Shown here: piece after piece, positions 37,541 to 46,586 of the stretch
Layout: every line of letters begins with the position of its first letter
Position numbering within the stretch: position 1 is the stretch's first letter
From: Peribacillus sp. Bi96
GTDB lineage: Bacteria > Bacillota > Bacilli > Bacillales > DSM-1321
Direction: 5' to 3'
DNA length: 64,000 nucleotides
NCBI RefSeq assembly: GCF_918698115.1
Contig: NZ_CAKKLV010000001.1
Span: forward strand, 310,001 to 374,000
Notes under the pieces: generated by a model
Databases searched by the model: none
Seen by the model: the letters and a program-made list of their open reading frames with translations, nothing else
Told to the model about the DNA's origin: nothing
Position numbers and translations under genes: made by a program

Positions 37541-38719
37541 TTACTTCATTTTTCTCAAGATCCATAAGTAAGTCAAAATAGAAATCCCCACTGAGACAGC
37601 GGCCATGATGTAAATGCTTCTATACCCATACAGATAGCCGATTTGTCCAAAGACAATGGCGCCGAAGCCGATACCAAGATCGAAGAAGGAGTAGAAGGTG
37701 GCATTGGCCATGCCTTTGCGATTTCGGGCAGCTTGTTCGAGAGACCAGGCTTGAAGAGCCGGTTGGACAGCACCGAATCCAATGCCGTAAAATATTGCTG
37801 CAAGAAACAATATCGTGTTACTTGGCATCCAGGCAAGCAGCAGCATAGCAGCTACGATAAAAAGAGTAGATGGAATGAAGACAGCTTGATGTCCCTTTTG
37901 ATCATAGATTTTTCCAGCAAACATTCGTGTGAAAATAAGAGCTAAAGCATAAAGAAAAAAGTAACCTTGAATACCTGTCAAACCTTTTTCGATGGTATAA
38001 AGCGGTAAGAAGGTAGCGGTCCCGCCAAAAGTTACCGTAATGAAAAAAACAAGAACCGACGGAGCAACAGCGCTTTTTTCATAAATGTTAAACCTATTCG
38101 TTTTAGCGCTAGGAGAAGGCGGAGCTACTTTTTTATAGGTAATTGTTGATGCCATGATCCAAGCGACTAGAGTTAATGCACCGCAAAACAAGAACAACTG
38201 TTGAAACGATAAAACATCCGCTAAGAAAAGTCCGAGTGACGGACCAAAAGCCATCGCTAAATTACCCGATAAAGTGAAGTATCCCATTCCCTCACCCCGA
38301 CGCTTTGCTGGGATCAGATCGGAGGCAATCGTACCCGATGCGGTGGTCGTATATCCCCAGCCAACCCCTTGGGCAACCCTCATTGCACATAACAGGAAAA
38401 TACTCAGCATAAATCCAAACGAGCCAATCGCCACAGCCAAAAAGGCTAGACCGAAAAGGAAAACAAAGCGTCTTCCCTTTGTTTCCAAGGCTTGTCCAGC
38501 GAAGGGGCGGACAAGCAGAGCGGAAAATAAAAACATGCCAGCAACTAACCCAATATACCGTTCATTTCCGCCTAACTCTTTTACAAAAAGCGGAAGGGTC
38601 GGGGAAGTCATTTGAAACGTTAAAAAAACAAAGAAGTTAGCTAGGAAAATCATAATAAAATCACGCGTCCAGATTTTATTAACAACCGGAAGTTCTTCCG
38701 TTAACAAGGGTGCACCCAT
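37541..38719 (-). CDS. MFS transporter, Fur-controlled
   Basis: 392-aa major facilitator with about 12 helices; N-terminus WTRDFIMIFLANFFVFLTFQMTSPTLPLFVKELGG, loop 2-3 motif-A region RPFAGQALETKGRRFVF, and a second-half repeat MFAGKIYDQKGHQAVF. An AAGGAG site precedes ATG 38719. A perfect Fur box lies 26-40 bp upstream of the start codon, overlapping the likely -10 box, so expression should rise under iron limitation. A siderophore exporter is a plausible role but is inference. A frameshifted copy is at 52633 and shorter relics are at 57768 and 59389. Confidence 0.9.
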   Translation of the reverse strand: MGAPLLTEELPVVNKIWTRDFIMIFLANFFVFLTFQMTSPTLPLFVKELGGNERYIGLVAGMFLFSALLVRPFAGQALETKGRRFVFLFGLAFLAVAIGSFGFMLSIFLLCAMRVAQGVGWGYTTTASGTIASDLIPAKRRGEGMGYFTLSGNLAMAFGPSLGLFLADVLSFQQLFLFCGALTLVAWIMASTITYKKVAPPSPSAKTNRFNIYEKSAVAPSVLVFFITVTFGGTATFLPLYTIEKGLTGIQGYFFLYALALIFTRMFAGKIYDQKGHQAVFIPSTLFIVAAMLLLAWMPSNTILFLAAIFYGIGFGAVQPALQAWSLEQAARNRKGMANATFYSFFDLGIGFGAIVFGQIGYLYGYRSIYIMAAVSVGISILTYLWILRKMK

Positions 38720-38744
38720 AATAGTTTATCTCCTTAATCGATAG

Positions 38745-38759
38745 TGATAATCATTATCA
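38745..38759. promoter_or_regulatory. Fur box upstream of the MFS gene
   Basis: TGATAATCATTATCA, a perfect 7-1-7 inverted repeat matching the Bacillus Fur consensus; a minus-strand TATAAT (38759-38764) abuts it. Confidence 0.85.
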
Positions 38760-38974
38760 TTATACTAAAGATATAGAGAATAAATCCATAAGCAAAAGGA
38801 ATTAGTGTCTGACAATCATCAGAACGATTTTCCCTACTTAGTACCCCAGGGAAACAATATTTGGGAGATTTGTTAAGAGAACTTATCATTAATATGAAGT
38901 TTTAATGTAGGACCTTTCATTTACCATTCATAAGGTATATCATTTGGGAAAATGAGAGATTGAAGGAGTCAATT

Positions 38975-39208
38975 ATGTATAGATTTACAGAGACAGTAAT
39001 GGAGAAGGAAGAAGAAGATACTCTAAATAGTAGGAAGAAACCGATGGTTGTTAAACTGAATTCTGAAGAACTTGATGACTTTATTCAAAGATTTCCAAAT
39101 ACCGGAGAGTTTATTGGTTTAACCTATCACATCCATGATGATAAGACGGTTACCTTTAACTATCATGCGAACGGCAGAGATCTAGAATTACTGAATTTGG
39201 TTAAGTGA
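38975..39208 (+). CDS. 77-aa acidic protein of unknown function, copy 1
   Basis: ATG at 38975 with AAGGAG 6 bp upstream. It contains KPMVVKLNSEELDDFIQRFPNTGEF and ends NGRDLELLNLVK; it is probably a small alpha/beta protein. No family is recognised. A terminator (39225-39246) follows. Copy 2 (54462) has lost the ATG that lies next to the ribosome-binding site, and copy 3 (59755) is full of stops, so this is the only intact version in the window. Confidence 0.65.
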   Translation: MYRFTETVMEKEEEDTLNSRKKPMVVKLNSEELDDFIQRFPNTGEFIGLTYHIHDDKTVTFNYHANGRDLELLNLVK

Positions 39209-39224
39209 ATGTACTTTGGACTTT

Positions 39225-39246
39225 CCAGCAGAAATGCTGGTTTTTA
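39225..39246 (+). terminator. Terminator after the 77-aa gene
   Basis: CCAGCA-GAAA-TGCTGG then TTTTTA. Confidence 0.8.
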
Positions 39247-39289
39247 TCTGTTACTTTGATGGACATTCGTCATATTTAGTTATTTCTCA

Positions 39290-39365
39290 TCACTTGCTCG
39301 TACCACTTAAACGCAGCATCCATATCGGGAACAGATAAACGGAATTTGATTATTTGCTGTCATTA
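39290..39365 (-). pseudogene. VOC-family gene fragment
   Basis: Only the 5' end of the coding region survives: on the minus strand it reads a decayed version of VPDLDAAIKWYEQV. It lies just past the terminator of the copy-2 CxxC gene, the same arrangement as at 36644 and 52020. Confidence 0.7.
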
Positions 39366-39394
39366 GGTTCCCCCTATAATGTTTTGGAACAAAA

Positions 39395-39423
39395 AAAGAA
39401 GCAATAGCGAATATTGCTTCTTT
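39395..39423 (-). terminator. Terminator of the CxxC mini-protein gene (copy 2)
   Basis: AAAGAAGCAATA / TATTGCTTCTTT stem with seven T on the minus strand. Confidence 0.85.
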
Positions 39424-39473
39424 GATCATCTGTTGTTTCATCTACGCTGCAATATCGTCCTGCACGAAATCCT

Positions 39474-39665
39474 TTAAATTTCACCTTCTTCAAGCCTCCT
39501 CCGATACTCCACTTTACTTATCAATCCTTTTGCATTACAGGTAAGGCAATCCGTATAAATATCGTAGGCTCCAGTTCCGGCGCAAACATGGCATTTAACA
39601 TGAGTTTCTGGTATATCCTTTTGCATGAATGAAAAAAGCTTGGCAATATACTGCAGAAAAATCAT
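39474..39665 (-). CDS. 63-aa CxxC zinc-finger-like protein, copy 2
   Basis: ATG at 39665, preceded by AAAGGAGG. Same CHVCAGTGAYDIYTDCLTCNAKGL core as copy 1, with a slightly different N-terminus (MIFLQYIAKLFSFMQKDIPETHVK). It has no MFS gene beside it, unlike copies 1 and 3. Confidence 0.8.
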   Translation of the reverse strand: MIFLQYIAKLFSFMQKDIPETHVKCHVCAGTGAYDIYTDCLTCNAKGLISKVEYRRRLEEGEI

Positions 39666-39789
39666 CCCCAAAACCTCCTTTTTTTCAATCATACAACGAA
39701 AAAACGCGAAGGAAACAGGGAATACAAGAACATTACTTAAAACTAATAAAACCATTACATAGTTTACATGGGGTTAAAGATTTGCCTGA

Positions 39790-40468
39790 TGGTGATTCAG
39801 TGCGTTAATGTCGAGTGATGCAGGGATAGAGACTAAAGAAGCCGCAGTAGAATTAAAAGATAAGGAGAAAGAAGAAAGGGAAGCTTTGATACAAAGTTAA
39901 AACCAGAAAATAATAAACAGTAGCCGCTAATCGATTACCTGCATTATAAAACACTTACGCAAGTTAAGTAGTAATTCTTCCACTGTTTAGAGAAGAGTCT
40001 GAGCGCTGATCGTGATGTGCTAGAAACACTAAGTTTTTTTAATCATGGACATGAGGAGTATTCAACAAAGGATTTACTTGAAGGTAAGAAAATTGAAGCG
40101 GTCATACAAGATAAACCTGATCTGATTATATTTGAAAATTCGAAGAAGATTTGGAAAACATTATGACGAAGTTACAGAAAGGGCTGCCGAATGCAAAGAT
40201 TTTAATCATTTCACCAAACCCAGTCGCAAATAGTAAAGCAGAGAATAGTTTAGGGTTGAGTTATTTTGATTATATTCAAGCTTCCGAGAAGGTCATTAAT
40301 ACGAATAACTGGACTAATATAAAAAGTAAAGAGGGAATTGAAAAGAAGCTAAAGACAAAGAATATGAGATTGGCTGATATTTTAACGAATGATAACATTC
40401 ATCCCAATGACCAAGGACATTTCATATGTTTCGAGGTTATGCACGAATATTTTAAGTTGAAGAAGTAG
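39790..40468 (+). pseudogene. SGNH/GDSL hydrolase, decayed copy 1
   Basis: The C-terminal 105 residues are still open (40151-40468). They contain LPNAKILIISPNPVANSK and ILTNDNIHPNDQGH, the latter being the DxxH catalytic block of SGNH hydrolases. The upstream half survives only as fragments: the helix/charged stretch near 39800-39900 matches the second copy at 60248, and coding is interrupted by stops and frameshifts near 39897 and 40130. It was probably a membrane-anchored lipase/esterase. It is not functional as it stands. Confidence 0.75.
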
Positions 40469-40544
40469 TGCATTTAGTAATAAAAAGGGGAAAAGTGGGT
40501 ATATCCACGTATATAGTTATTGAAAAGAGAGAGCTATCATATAT

Positions 40545-40735
40545 TTTCAATACTTAAACAGACAAACACTTTCTTTCTTGAATGAATTCGCTCATTTCAA
40601 CTTTCAAAATTCCTGATCCCATAACATCCTGCATGATTTCCATCCACTCTTATCCATGCCCTTGTCTTCTTGTTCATATAGCAAAGCCATTGAACACTTA
40701 TCTCCTTAAAGTTTACCCAGATTTTCACCCATTTT
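40545..40735 (-). pseudogene. 3' fragment of a sinR-like gene
   Basis: The minus strand aligns with the 3' third of the intact sinR-like gene at 60926 (ALLYEQ...EWMEIMQDVMGSGI...EMSEFIQERK), with a one-base deletion after MDK. The DNA-binding half is missing. The sequence just upstream (40735-40830) also matches the promoter side of the intact gene (61335-61445), including the TATAGGCATT..AGTTAGG stretch. It marks the end of the duplicated block. Confidence 0.75.
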
Positions 40736-41027
40736 AATGATAAAAAGGTACTAAAATATTGACTCAATCATAACTTTTTACAGTTTTACTTCCTATAGGC
40801 ATTAAGTTAGGTTTGTGATGTTTAAACATAGATCCAATTCTCTTGATTTGCGTTAAAAAATGGGTAACAATTTATAATGTGAATAGGTCAAAAGATGTGA
40901 AATATTGTCGAAACAAATTCTTATCAATGAACATATAAGGGTATATAATATTATTATTGGTACGTTATAAAAGACTTAGAACTTGTGCTCGGATTGAGTT
41001 TTTAGAAGAAGAGGGGGGAAATAGAAT

Positions 41028-41615
41028 TTGGGTAATACAACAAACATGCTTATTGAGCATCTTGTAAATGGATTTCATTTTTTTGTAGCACTAGTTTTGT
41101 TACTGTTATGTATTTTAGATGTGGGATTTTTTAAGCCCTTTTTTACATTTTTAACAGGAAGTAATAAAGATATATTGGTGGCAATTTATATCTTATTTCT
41201 TCCATTTGTTTACACGTTAGGGATAATTATTGATCACTTTGTAGATGACATAATCTTTAATAAGCGGGAATTTAAAATAAGGAATGAAATCTTACAAGGA
41301 AAATCTTCTAGACAGCTAATCATGCTGACAAATGACCAAAATCAAGCAAGTCAACTGGATTCTATTCGGACAAAGATACGAATTACTAGAACCACTTCTT
41401 TTAACTTTGCCATTATCAGTATATTTTCTTTAGCCCTTTTACTAACCCAATTTACCGACTCTACCCATTTTTTTATCATTTTATTCCTGATCATACTAGT
41501 AGGTCCTACGCTTTCCTACTTATCTTATTGGTCTTGGAGACAGAATACAGTTTCATTCTGTAAACGTGTAGTCGATGGATATAAAATGTATGAAGAAAAA
41601 AACAAAGAAGGTTAA
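41028..41615 (+). CDS. Four-helix membrane protein of unknown function
   Basis: 195 aa starting at TTG 41028, preceded by GAGGGGGG. Helices at about 15-35, 47-68, 122-140 and 145-167. A polar cytoplasmic loop (about 75-120) with ILQGKSSRQLIMLTNDQNQASQLDSIRTKIR separates the two pairs. No family is recognised. It is convergent with the HD-domain gene and shares a terminator with it. AT-rich composition suggests accessory origin. Confidence 0.7.
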   Translation: MGNTTNMLIEHLVNGFHFFVALVLLLLCILDVGFFKPFFTFLTGSNKDILVAIYILFLPFVYTLGIIIDHFVDDIIFNKREFKIRNEILQGKSSRQLIMLTNDQNQASQLDSIRTKIRITRTTSFNFAIISIFSLALLLTQFTDSTHFFIILFLIILVGPTLSYLSYWSWRQNTVSFCKRVVDGYKMYEEKNKEG

Positions 41616-41667
41616 GAAACCCATTATTTTTTTATACATAATTGGCATAGAGATTGACTAGTCAGTA

Positions 41668-41701
41668 AAGAAGGCAAACAAGGATACATGTTTGCCTTCT
41701 T
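41668..41701. terminator. Bidirectional terminator between the membrane-protein and HD genes
   Basis: Perfect 13-bp stem AAGAAGGCAAACA / TGTTTGCCTTCTT with an 8-nt loop. Confidence 0.8.
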
Positions 41702-41704
41702 GAG

Positions 41705-42265
41705 TTAATTGCTAAATGTATTCACAACTGTTATTTTAAGTTGATGATACAGAGGGAAGTCTGGAATCCTTTCTCCGAGTATGTCTACGATTGATTCATA
41801 ATACCATCGTTGTTGTTCTTTTCCTCTTTTAAATATATTCCACACCTTTTCCCCTTGGACATCAAGATCTTTTTTAACGGAAAGTATATTATGTAACTTA
41901 TCAGCACAAATTATTTGGCATACTTCTAATGGTGCGTCCTTTTTTAGATAATTAAGTGTATGCTTTTTTCTTTCTTCCCAGGGCTTTTCTTTATATGGTT
42001 CTGAACAACCTTCAACCAAACGCATTACATTTTCACCGAATACTTCACTTATTTCTTTGGATACTATGTTCGTATCCTCTATCACATCATGTAAAATCCC
42101 TGCAATAATAGTATCTTCAGAACAGTTTACTCCTAATAATAATATTCCTACTGTATATGGATGAGTGATATATGGTGATTGATTTGCTTTTCGTACTTGG
42201 TCTTGGTGGGCTATTGCGGCCATTTCAATAACTGCAGTTAATTTATTTATAAAAATTAAATCCAT
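41705..42265 (-). CDS. HD-domain phosphohydrolase (RelA/SpoT hydrolase-like)
   Basis: 186 aa from ATG 42265 (GGGATGTGG upstream). It carries AAIAHQDQVRKANQSPYITHP (first metal His), ILHDVIEDT (His-Asp pair) and ADKLHNI (last metal Asp), the layout of the ppGpp hydrolase half of Rel proteins and of stand-alone small alarmone hydrolases. No synthetase domain is present. It could hydrolyse (p)ppGpp or another nucleotide; the substrate is inference. Convergent with a membrane-protein gene; the EAL fusion lies 1 kb away on the other strand. Confidence 0.85.
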   Translation of the reverse strand: MDLIFINKLTAVIEMAAIAHQDQVRKANQSPYITHPYTVGILLLGVNCSEDTIIAGILHDVIEDTNIVSKEISEVFGENVMRLVEGCSEPYKEKPWEERKKHTLNYLKKDAPLEVCQIICADKLHNILSVKKDLDVQGEKVWNIFKRGKEQQRWYYESIVDILGERIPDFPLYHQLKITVVNTFSN

Positions 42266-42299
42266 TAAGTCCACATCCCTTTTAATAACCAAAAGTTGA

Positions 42300-42967
42300 G
42301 AATGAATTCTTACAATCTTAAGGCCTGGTTATTTCATGTCATAGTTTTATTCGATTTATTATTTCTTTATACCATAATTTATAACTTGTTGATAAATAGA
42401 GGATGACTCATGGCTTAACCTAAGAATAGTATAGTAGTACGAGGGGTTTTAATGCAATAATTTTACAACACGCAAATTTAAATTATTGGTTTCAATAATT
42501 CACTATTATCTTGGTAATTATTATTACTTCAAGTTACTCCTACCTACATGTATTTTCTTCGCTATCTAACCATTTGCACTGCTCTGAAAGGGCTATATTC
42601 TATCAAATATTATGCTATTTCCCTGTTTACTTCAATAATGTTTTCCAATACTAAGTAATTCATGAGTTGGTTTGATTATTTCAAAACCGACTTGTTAGCT
42701 GTCTAAGCCATTTCAATGCATTAAAAGGATGAAGCTTGAGAGGGAATAAATTAAATCCGAAGGTTAACCTTAGAAAATACTTTTACATGTGTAGATGTTA
42801 TAGACAAATTTATGTTAGTGTAGTAAAATATTCCCACTGATTGTCTTGTTTTGACGATTTTATCTCAATGTTATGTATAGATAGAAAAGGTTGAGTATAA
42901 AGTTATATGAATAGTGGACTACTATGAAGATAAAGGAAAAATATAATTATGCTAGGGGAAATGTATA
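42300..42967. other. AT-rich intergenic stretch without recognised genes
   Basis: About 660 bp. I see no open frame with a ribosome-binding site, no convincing hairpin and no match to the repeat families of this window. Confidence 0.5.
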
Positions 42968-43144
42968 ATGGAACAATTATCGGAAGTTTTTAAAAATCGA
43001 ATTTCTAAGAACACTGATTTAGAAGAATTGAAAAAAGAATTAGAAATAGTGGAAAGAATTTTTATTGAACAAAAAGAACATCGTAGTGAAATGGCATTAA
43101 AAATAGTTTTCATTGAAGACCGGATAAAGAAATTGGAATTGTAA
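42968..43144 (+). CDS. 58-aa coiled-coil protein
   Basis: ATG at 42968 with AGGGG 8 bp upstream; stop TAA at 43144. The sequence is almost wholly helical and charged: NTDLEELKKELEIVERIFIEQ in the first half and EMALKIVFIEDRIKKLEL at the end, with hydrophobic residues at heptad positions. It resembles small anti-parallel helical regulators in general, but I recognise no family; it lacks the Spo0E signature. A terminator follows within 80 bp. Confidence 0.6.
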   Translation: MEQLSEVFKNRISKNTDLEELKKELEIVERIFIEQKEHRSEMALKIVFIEDRIKKLEL

Positions 43145-43187
43145 TACTAAAAAAAAATGAAATGAAACACAAGAATATCTAAAAAGA

Positions 43188-43224
43188 AGAGGCTTCTAAA
43201 TTATGAGAATTAGAAGTTTCTTTT
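43188..43224 (+). terminator. Terminator after the coiled-coil gene
   Basis: Twelve-bp stem AGAGGCTTCTAA / TTAGAAGTTTCT (two G-T pairs) then TTTG. Confidence 0.7.
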
Positions 43225-43339
43225 GCATTGAAAAGGATTCGTAATTTTTTGTATATTTATCTATTACTGTTTTTTGCTAGGTTGTAATGGAATAAGTTGA
43301 AGTAAAATGAAAGTTACATTTGAAATCTGGGGGATGAAG

Positions 43340-45244
43340 ATGAACAGTCAGGAACAAAAAGAATACCAGAAGTGTATTGATCAATTCGGATTAGAACAAA
43401 ATCCAAAAATACATAGAAAAATAAGTACTGGAAAGTCTGGCGCAGAAGTTTATATAGTGCAGATTACCAAAAAAGATGATGATATAATAAAAAAAATACC
43501 ATCCCTTATCAAGATTTCGTCAATCAAAGAAGGGACTAAAGAAATAAAGGCGTACGAAAAAGCATCAAAATTATTGGCTGATGAAAACAAATATGCTAAC
43601 TCTATTCCAAAAGTTATAGATATAAAAGAATTTGAAAATATGCATGCGGTGATGTATGAATTTGCTGGAAGTGGCTCAAGTTTTACCCTTAATGAAGCTA
43701 TTACCAGACAAATGGTCGTAGATTATGAAAAAATTATGTGCAAAGTACTTCGTTTTCGTGACAATTGGGATACAGATTATATGGTTGTAAAAACAAGTGC
43801 ATTTGACGCGATTATTGAAACATTAGGAAAGGAAAGATGGGAGAGGGACAAACTCATAACCCCGATAATGGAATTAGGCGTTGACACAAATAGTAGGTTA
43901 ATAGGACTTGCTGGGGGTGTAGTGTTACCTAATCCCTTAATTTATTTGTACAATGAAAACCTTTGGAAAGACACAGAATTAGATATATATCTTGGTCATG
44001 TTCATGGGGATTTTCACGGGAATAATATCATAGTAAAAAATAAACGGGACGAAGTTATGGATTTAGCCATAATAGACTTTGCGGAATTAAAGGGCGAGAC
44101 AAATATTTATTATGATAGTCGCTATTTAGAACTCCACCTGTTATTAGATTGTTTTCCGTTAGAGTCTTTTCAGAATCAAGATAAGTGGATGCAAATATGC
44201 GAGTATTTGACGAGAGACATTGCTAAAGAAGATGATACTGAACAAAAAGTCGAAATACCAGAGGGTATTGCCCCTTTTGACAAAATTCTGCCCCATTTTG
44301 GTGAAGAATATCTTAATTCTGTTGGTAGCGTGTTCATTAAGGATTACCTTCCTTCCTATTATCTTGCTGGGCTTTGCGCAGGTTTGGTGTATGCTAGAAG
44401 GAAGAAAATAGATATAGCTAGAAGGTTTGCTGCTTTTATTTATGCATCGTACAATCTCAGAGAGTTAATGAGATGCCTTAAAATCGATCTTCCTACTGTG
44501 TCTTCTCTGCCCTTGGAATGGCCCATTGACCGAGACGGTCAGGAATTAAATCGACTATTGGAAGAGGGGAAGTTTGATTTGTTTGCTCAACCTATTATCA
44601 ATACTCGGACAGGCAAAGTGGATTTTGTAGAGGTGTTAACAAGATTTCTGGATAGTAAAAAAAGACCTGATGAATGGTTTGATGTAGCAAGAAGGTATAA
44701 CCTATTAGACAGACTCAGTATTCTTACTTGTCAAAAGCTAGTGAGCGATTTCCGTTATTTTGAGGGATTGAATTTATCCGGAGTCTTTTTCAATCTGGAG
44801 GCAGATTTACCGGAAAAAATAATAAGGGAATGTCTACGCATTCTCAAAAAATGTCCTGTTCCTGTTACGATTGAAATAACAGAACATGTGAAGAAAGATC
44901 CGCAACTTTGGAAAAAAATTTGTGATGAAGAACAGATGAGTATTGCCATAGATGATTTCGGTGATAACACCGCTACAGATTTGGAAGAGATTTTAGTCTT
45001 GAAGCCAGACTTCGTGAAGATGAAGATGAAGTATGTTGATCATTACTATGAAGAGATTTCCAATAATTTAGATAGAGAGTATATTAGGAAATTAATGGTG
45101 GAACAAGTAGAAGAAAAATCGGATCTTTTGCAATTAACTCAAGTGGGTATTAAGTATGTCCAGGGATACTTATTTGCTATACCGCAAGATATTAGGAAAT
45201 TGCCGATTGATCAATGGAATAAAGGGTTTCTTCAAATGATGTGA
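43340..45244 (+). CDS. Kinase-like (aminoglycoside-phosphotransferase-fold) / EAL-domain fusion protein
   Basis: 634 aa from ATG 43340 (CTGGGGG 6 bp upstream; in-frame ATGs at 43307 and 43334 fit less well). N-terminal part (about 20-290): STGKSGAEVYIVQ resembles a kinase glycine loop, then VHGDFHGNN (about 222-229) and IIDFAE (about 245-249), the catalytic and metal loops of APH/choline-kinase-like folds. C-terminal part (about 410-630): EAL domain with EVLTRF, FFNLE, VTIEITE, IAIDDFG, DFVKMKMK, VEQVEEKSD and YVQGYLF. The Glu, Asn, Asp-Asp, Lys and Gln expected for c-di-GMP hydrolysis are all present. No signal or membrane helix. Gene stands alone. Confidence 0.82.
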   Translation: MNSQEQKEYQKCIDQFGLEQNPKIHRKISTGKSGAEVYIVQITKKDDDIIKKIPSLIKISSIKEGTKEIKAYEKASKLLADENKYANSIPKVIDIKEFENMHAVMYEFAGSGSSFTLNEAITRQMVVDYEKIMCKVLRFRDNWDTDYMVVKTSAFDAIIETLGKERWERDKLITPIMELGVDTNSRLIGLAGGVVLPNPLIYLYNENLWKDTELDIYLGHVHGDFHGNNIIVKNKRDEVMDLAIIDFAELKGETNIYYDSRYLELHLLLDCFPLESFQNQDKWMQICEYLTRDIAKEDDTEQKVEIPEGIAPFDKILPHFGEEYLNSVGSVFIKDYLPSYYLAGLCAGLVYARRKKIDIARRFAAFIYASYNLRELMRCLKIDLPTVSSLPLEWPIDRDGQELNRLLEEGKFDLFAQPIINTRTGKVDFVEVLTRFLDSKKRPDEWFDVARRYNLLDRLSILTCQKLVSDFRYFEGLNLSGVFFNLEADLPEKIIRECLRILKKCPVPVTIEITEHVKKDPQLWKKICDEEQMSIAIDDFGDNTATDLEEILVLKPDFVKMKMKYVDHYYEEISNNLDREYIRKLMVEQVEEKSDLLQLTQVGIKYVQGYLFAIPQDIRKLPIDQWNKGFLQMM

Positions 45245-45449
45245 ATAGAAAAGTAGGATTCACTTTGTTTAAATTTATTTGAATTTTAAGACGTATATTT
45301 TACTAATGCATCAGAACAATTTCATTGATTTTTATTGTATAGGAGATATAATAACTTAACTTTTAATACTAGAATAGAAAGATTAACATTAAACGGCAGT
45401 AAAGTGATGACGTCAACGTTCTCTACTTCGGTAGGGAGCTTTTTTATTT

Positions 45450-45777
45450 GGTCTTGAAACGAATGGAATTAATGGCCCTAAAACTCAAACTGAATTGATC
45501 AAAGCTCTATAAATCGAACTAAATAAACAATACAATAAAAAACTAGTTGTGGATGGAAAATGGGAGCTAAGACAAAGGCTGCCATCGTCACTTTGGATAA
45601 AGGTGCAAAAGGCAATCTTACTTGGATTCTACAAGCTGCACTATACACCAAGGATTTAACCCAGGTTCTTTTGATTCGAAGCAAAAGAGTCTGATTTTAT
45701 AAGTTTCAGAAAGCTAATAGATAACTGCTGATAAGAAGGCAGGTAAAGCTACAATTAAAGAATTGTTCGATGCATAA
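45450..45777 (+). pseudogene. Prophage-type lysin, C-terminal peptidoglycan-binding remnant
   Basis: Reading across frames gives TNGINGPKTQTELIKAL, stop, IELNKQYNKKLVVDGKW, frameshift, GAKTKAAIVTLDKGAKGNLT, then GFNPGSFDSK and finally ADKKAGKATIKELFDA before TAA. This is the double peptidoglycan-binding module of Bacillus phage amidases such as XlyA. The catalytic domain is missing. A short hairpin with a T tail lies just upstream (45420-45447). Confidence 0.8.
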
Positions 45778-45808
45778 TCTCATGTGACATGACTTGTATC
45801 AAAGGGTA

Positions 45809-45955
45809 GTGACTTTAGTTAAAGGCAAAAAGATACGGAAAACAATTGTCATAAATCAGGAAGTTTAGGCTTTGCTGGATAGCTTCGCAGACCAACAGAA
45901 ATTCAATAAATCAGATCTTATCGAAATGGCTATTCGTATTAATAGAAAAATATAA
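45809..45955 (+). pseudogene. Ribbon-helix-helix small protein with an internal stop
   Basis: From GTG 45809: MTLVKGKKIRKTIVINQEV, a TAG, then ALLDSFADQQKFNKSDLIEMAIRINRKI. A single stop codon interrupts an otherwise continuous 47-codon frame that looks like an Arc/MetJ-type ribbon-helix-helix protein. It may be a relic of a prophage or plasmid regulator. Confidence 0.55.
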
Positions 45956-46036
45956 ATAAGGTGCTGCCATTACGTAGCACCTCAGCTTGAAATTTCTATT
46001 AGCCATACAATTAAAACTAAACGACTTCTTTTTGTT

Positions 46037-46429
46037 TCATTTTTTCTTTGACTGTAACCAGTCGAAAAAGTCATCTCTGAAAACCCTCTTGGACCTTTTT
46101 AAACGAATTAAAGGAAAATCGGGTTTTCCCATATATTCATCAGCAGTTCTTTCACTAACATTTAAATAAGCTGCCAAATGCTCTACAGTTAATAATTCAG
46201 GTAGCTGTAGCTCATCGGTATCGTTCGTTATTATTTCTTCCCTTTTTACGTAATTTACGTAATTTATATGCCCTTCTCCAATACATGCTGCTACTTTCTT
46301 AGAACATTTGGGACATGTAAGTGTCTCAACTTTATCTTCCATAACAGAAAAACGCGATACTACTCCAAACAGTGTTGAACAATTTTCACATAAATAAGAA
46401 TAAATACCTTCCACTTTCAAATTTATCAC
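46037..46429 (-). CDS. Zinc-ribbon plus excisionase-type HTH protein
   Basis: 130 aa. The N-terminus carries CENCSTLF and CPKCSKK (two CxxC pairs, about residues 14-45). The C-terminus is a MerR/excisionase-like winged helix, LLTVEHLAAYLNVSERTADEYMGKPDFPLIRLKRSKRVFRDDFFDWLQSKKK (three runs: LLTVEHLAAYLNVSERTA, PDFPLIRL, VFRDDFFDWL). It probably binds DNA. It lies beside prophage debris, suggesting a phage or mobile-element origin. No weak spots in the frame are seen. Confidence 0.75.
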   Translation of the reverse strand: MINLKVEGIYSYLCENCSTLFGVVSRFSVMEDKVETLTCPKCSKKVAACIGEGHINYVNYVKREEIITNDTDELQLPELLTVEHLAAYLNVSERTADEYMGKPDFPLIRLKRSKRVFRDDFFDWLQSKKK

Positions 46430-46558
46430 TCCATTGACTTATCATTAGTTAAACTAACAAAATCTATAAGTAGCCAATCTGATATGTGATAGGCTTAAGC
46501 GCTTTTCACTAATCAAGCTTCTATTATTGTGCTACCCGAAGGTACTCCTCCATTGTTA

Positions 46559-46586
46559 AAGCCCTTCTCTAAATTGAGAGGGGCTT
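46559..46586. terminator. Hairpin between the HTH and PRD-regulator genes
   Basis: Eleven-bp stem AAGCCCTTCTC / GAGAGGGGCTT; the + strand tail is only weakly T-rich. It could end a short upstream transcript. Confidence 0.5.

Noticed and set aside
38274..38615. 113-aa + strand frame opposite the MFS gene, repeated at 53365
   Set aside because: Present in both copies only because it is antisense to conserved MFS coding; no start signal.
40545..40735. Possible SinI-like antagonist encoded by the sinR fragment
   Set aside because: An ATG with AAGGAG precedes the fragment, but a one-base deletion puts the dimerisation helices out of frame; only a 29-aa remnant could be read in the right frame.
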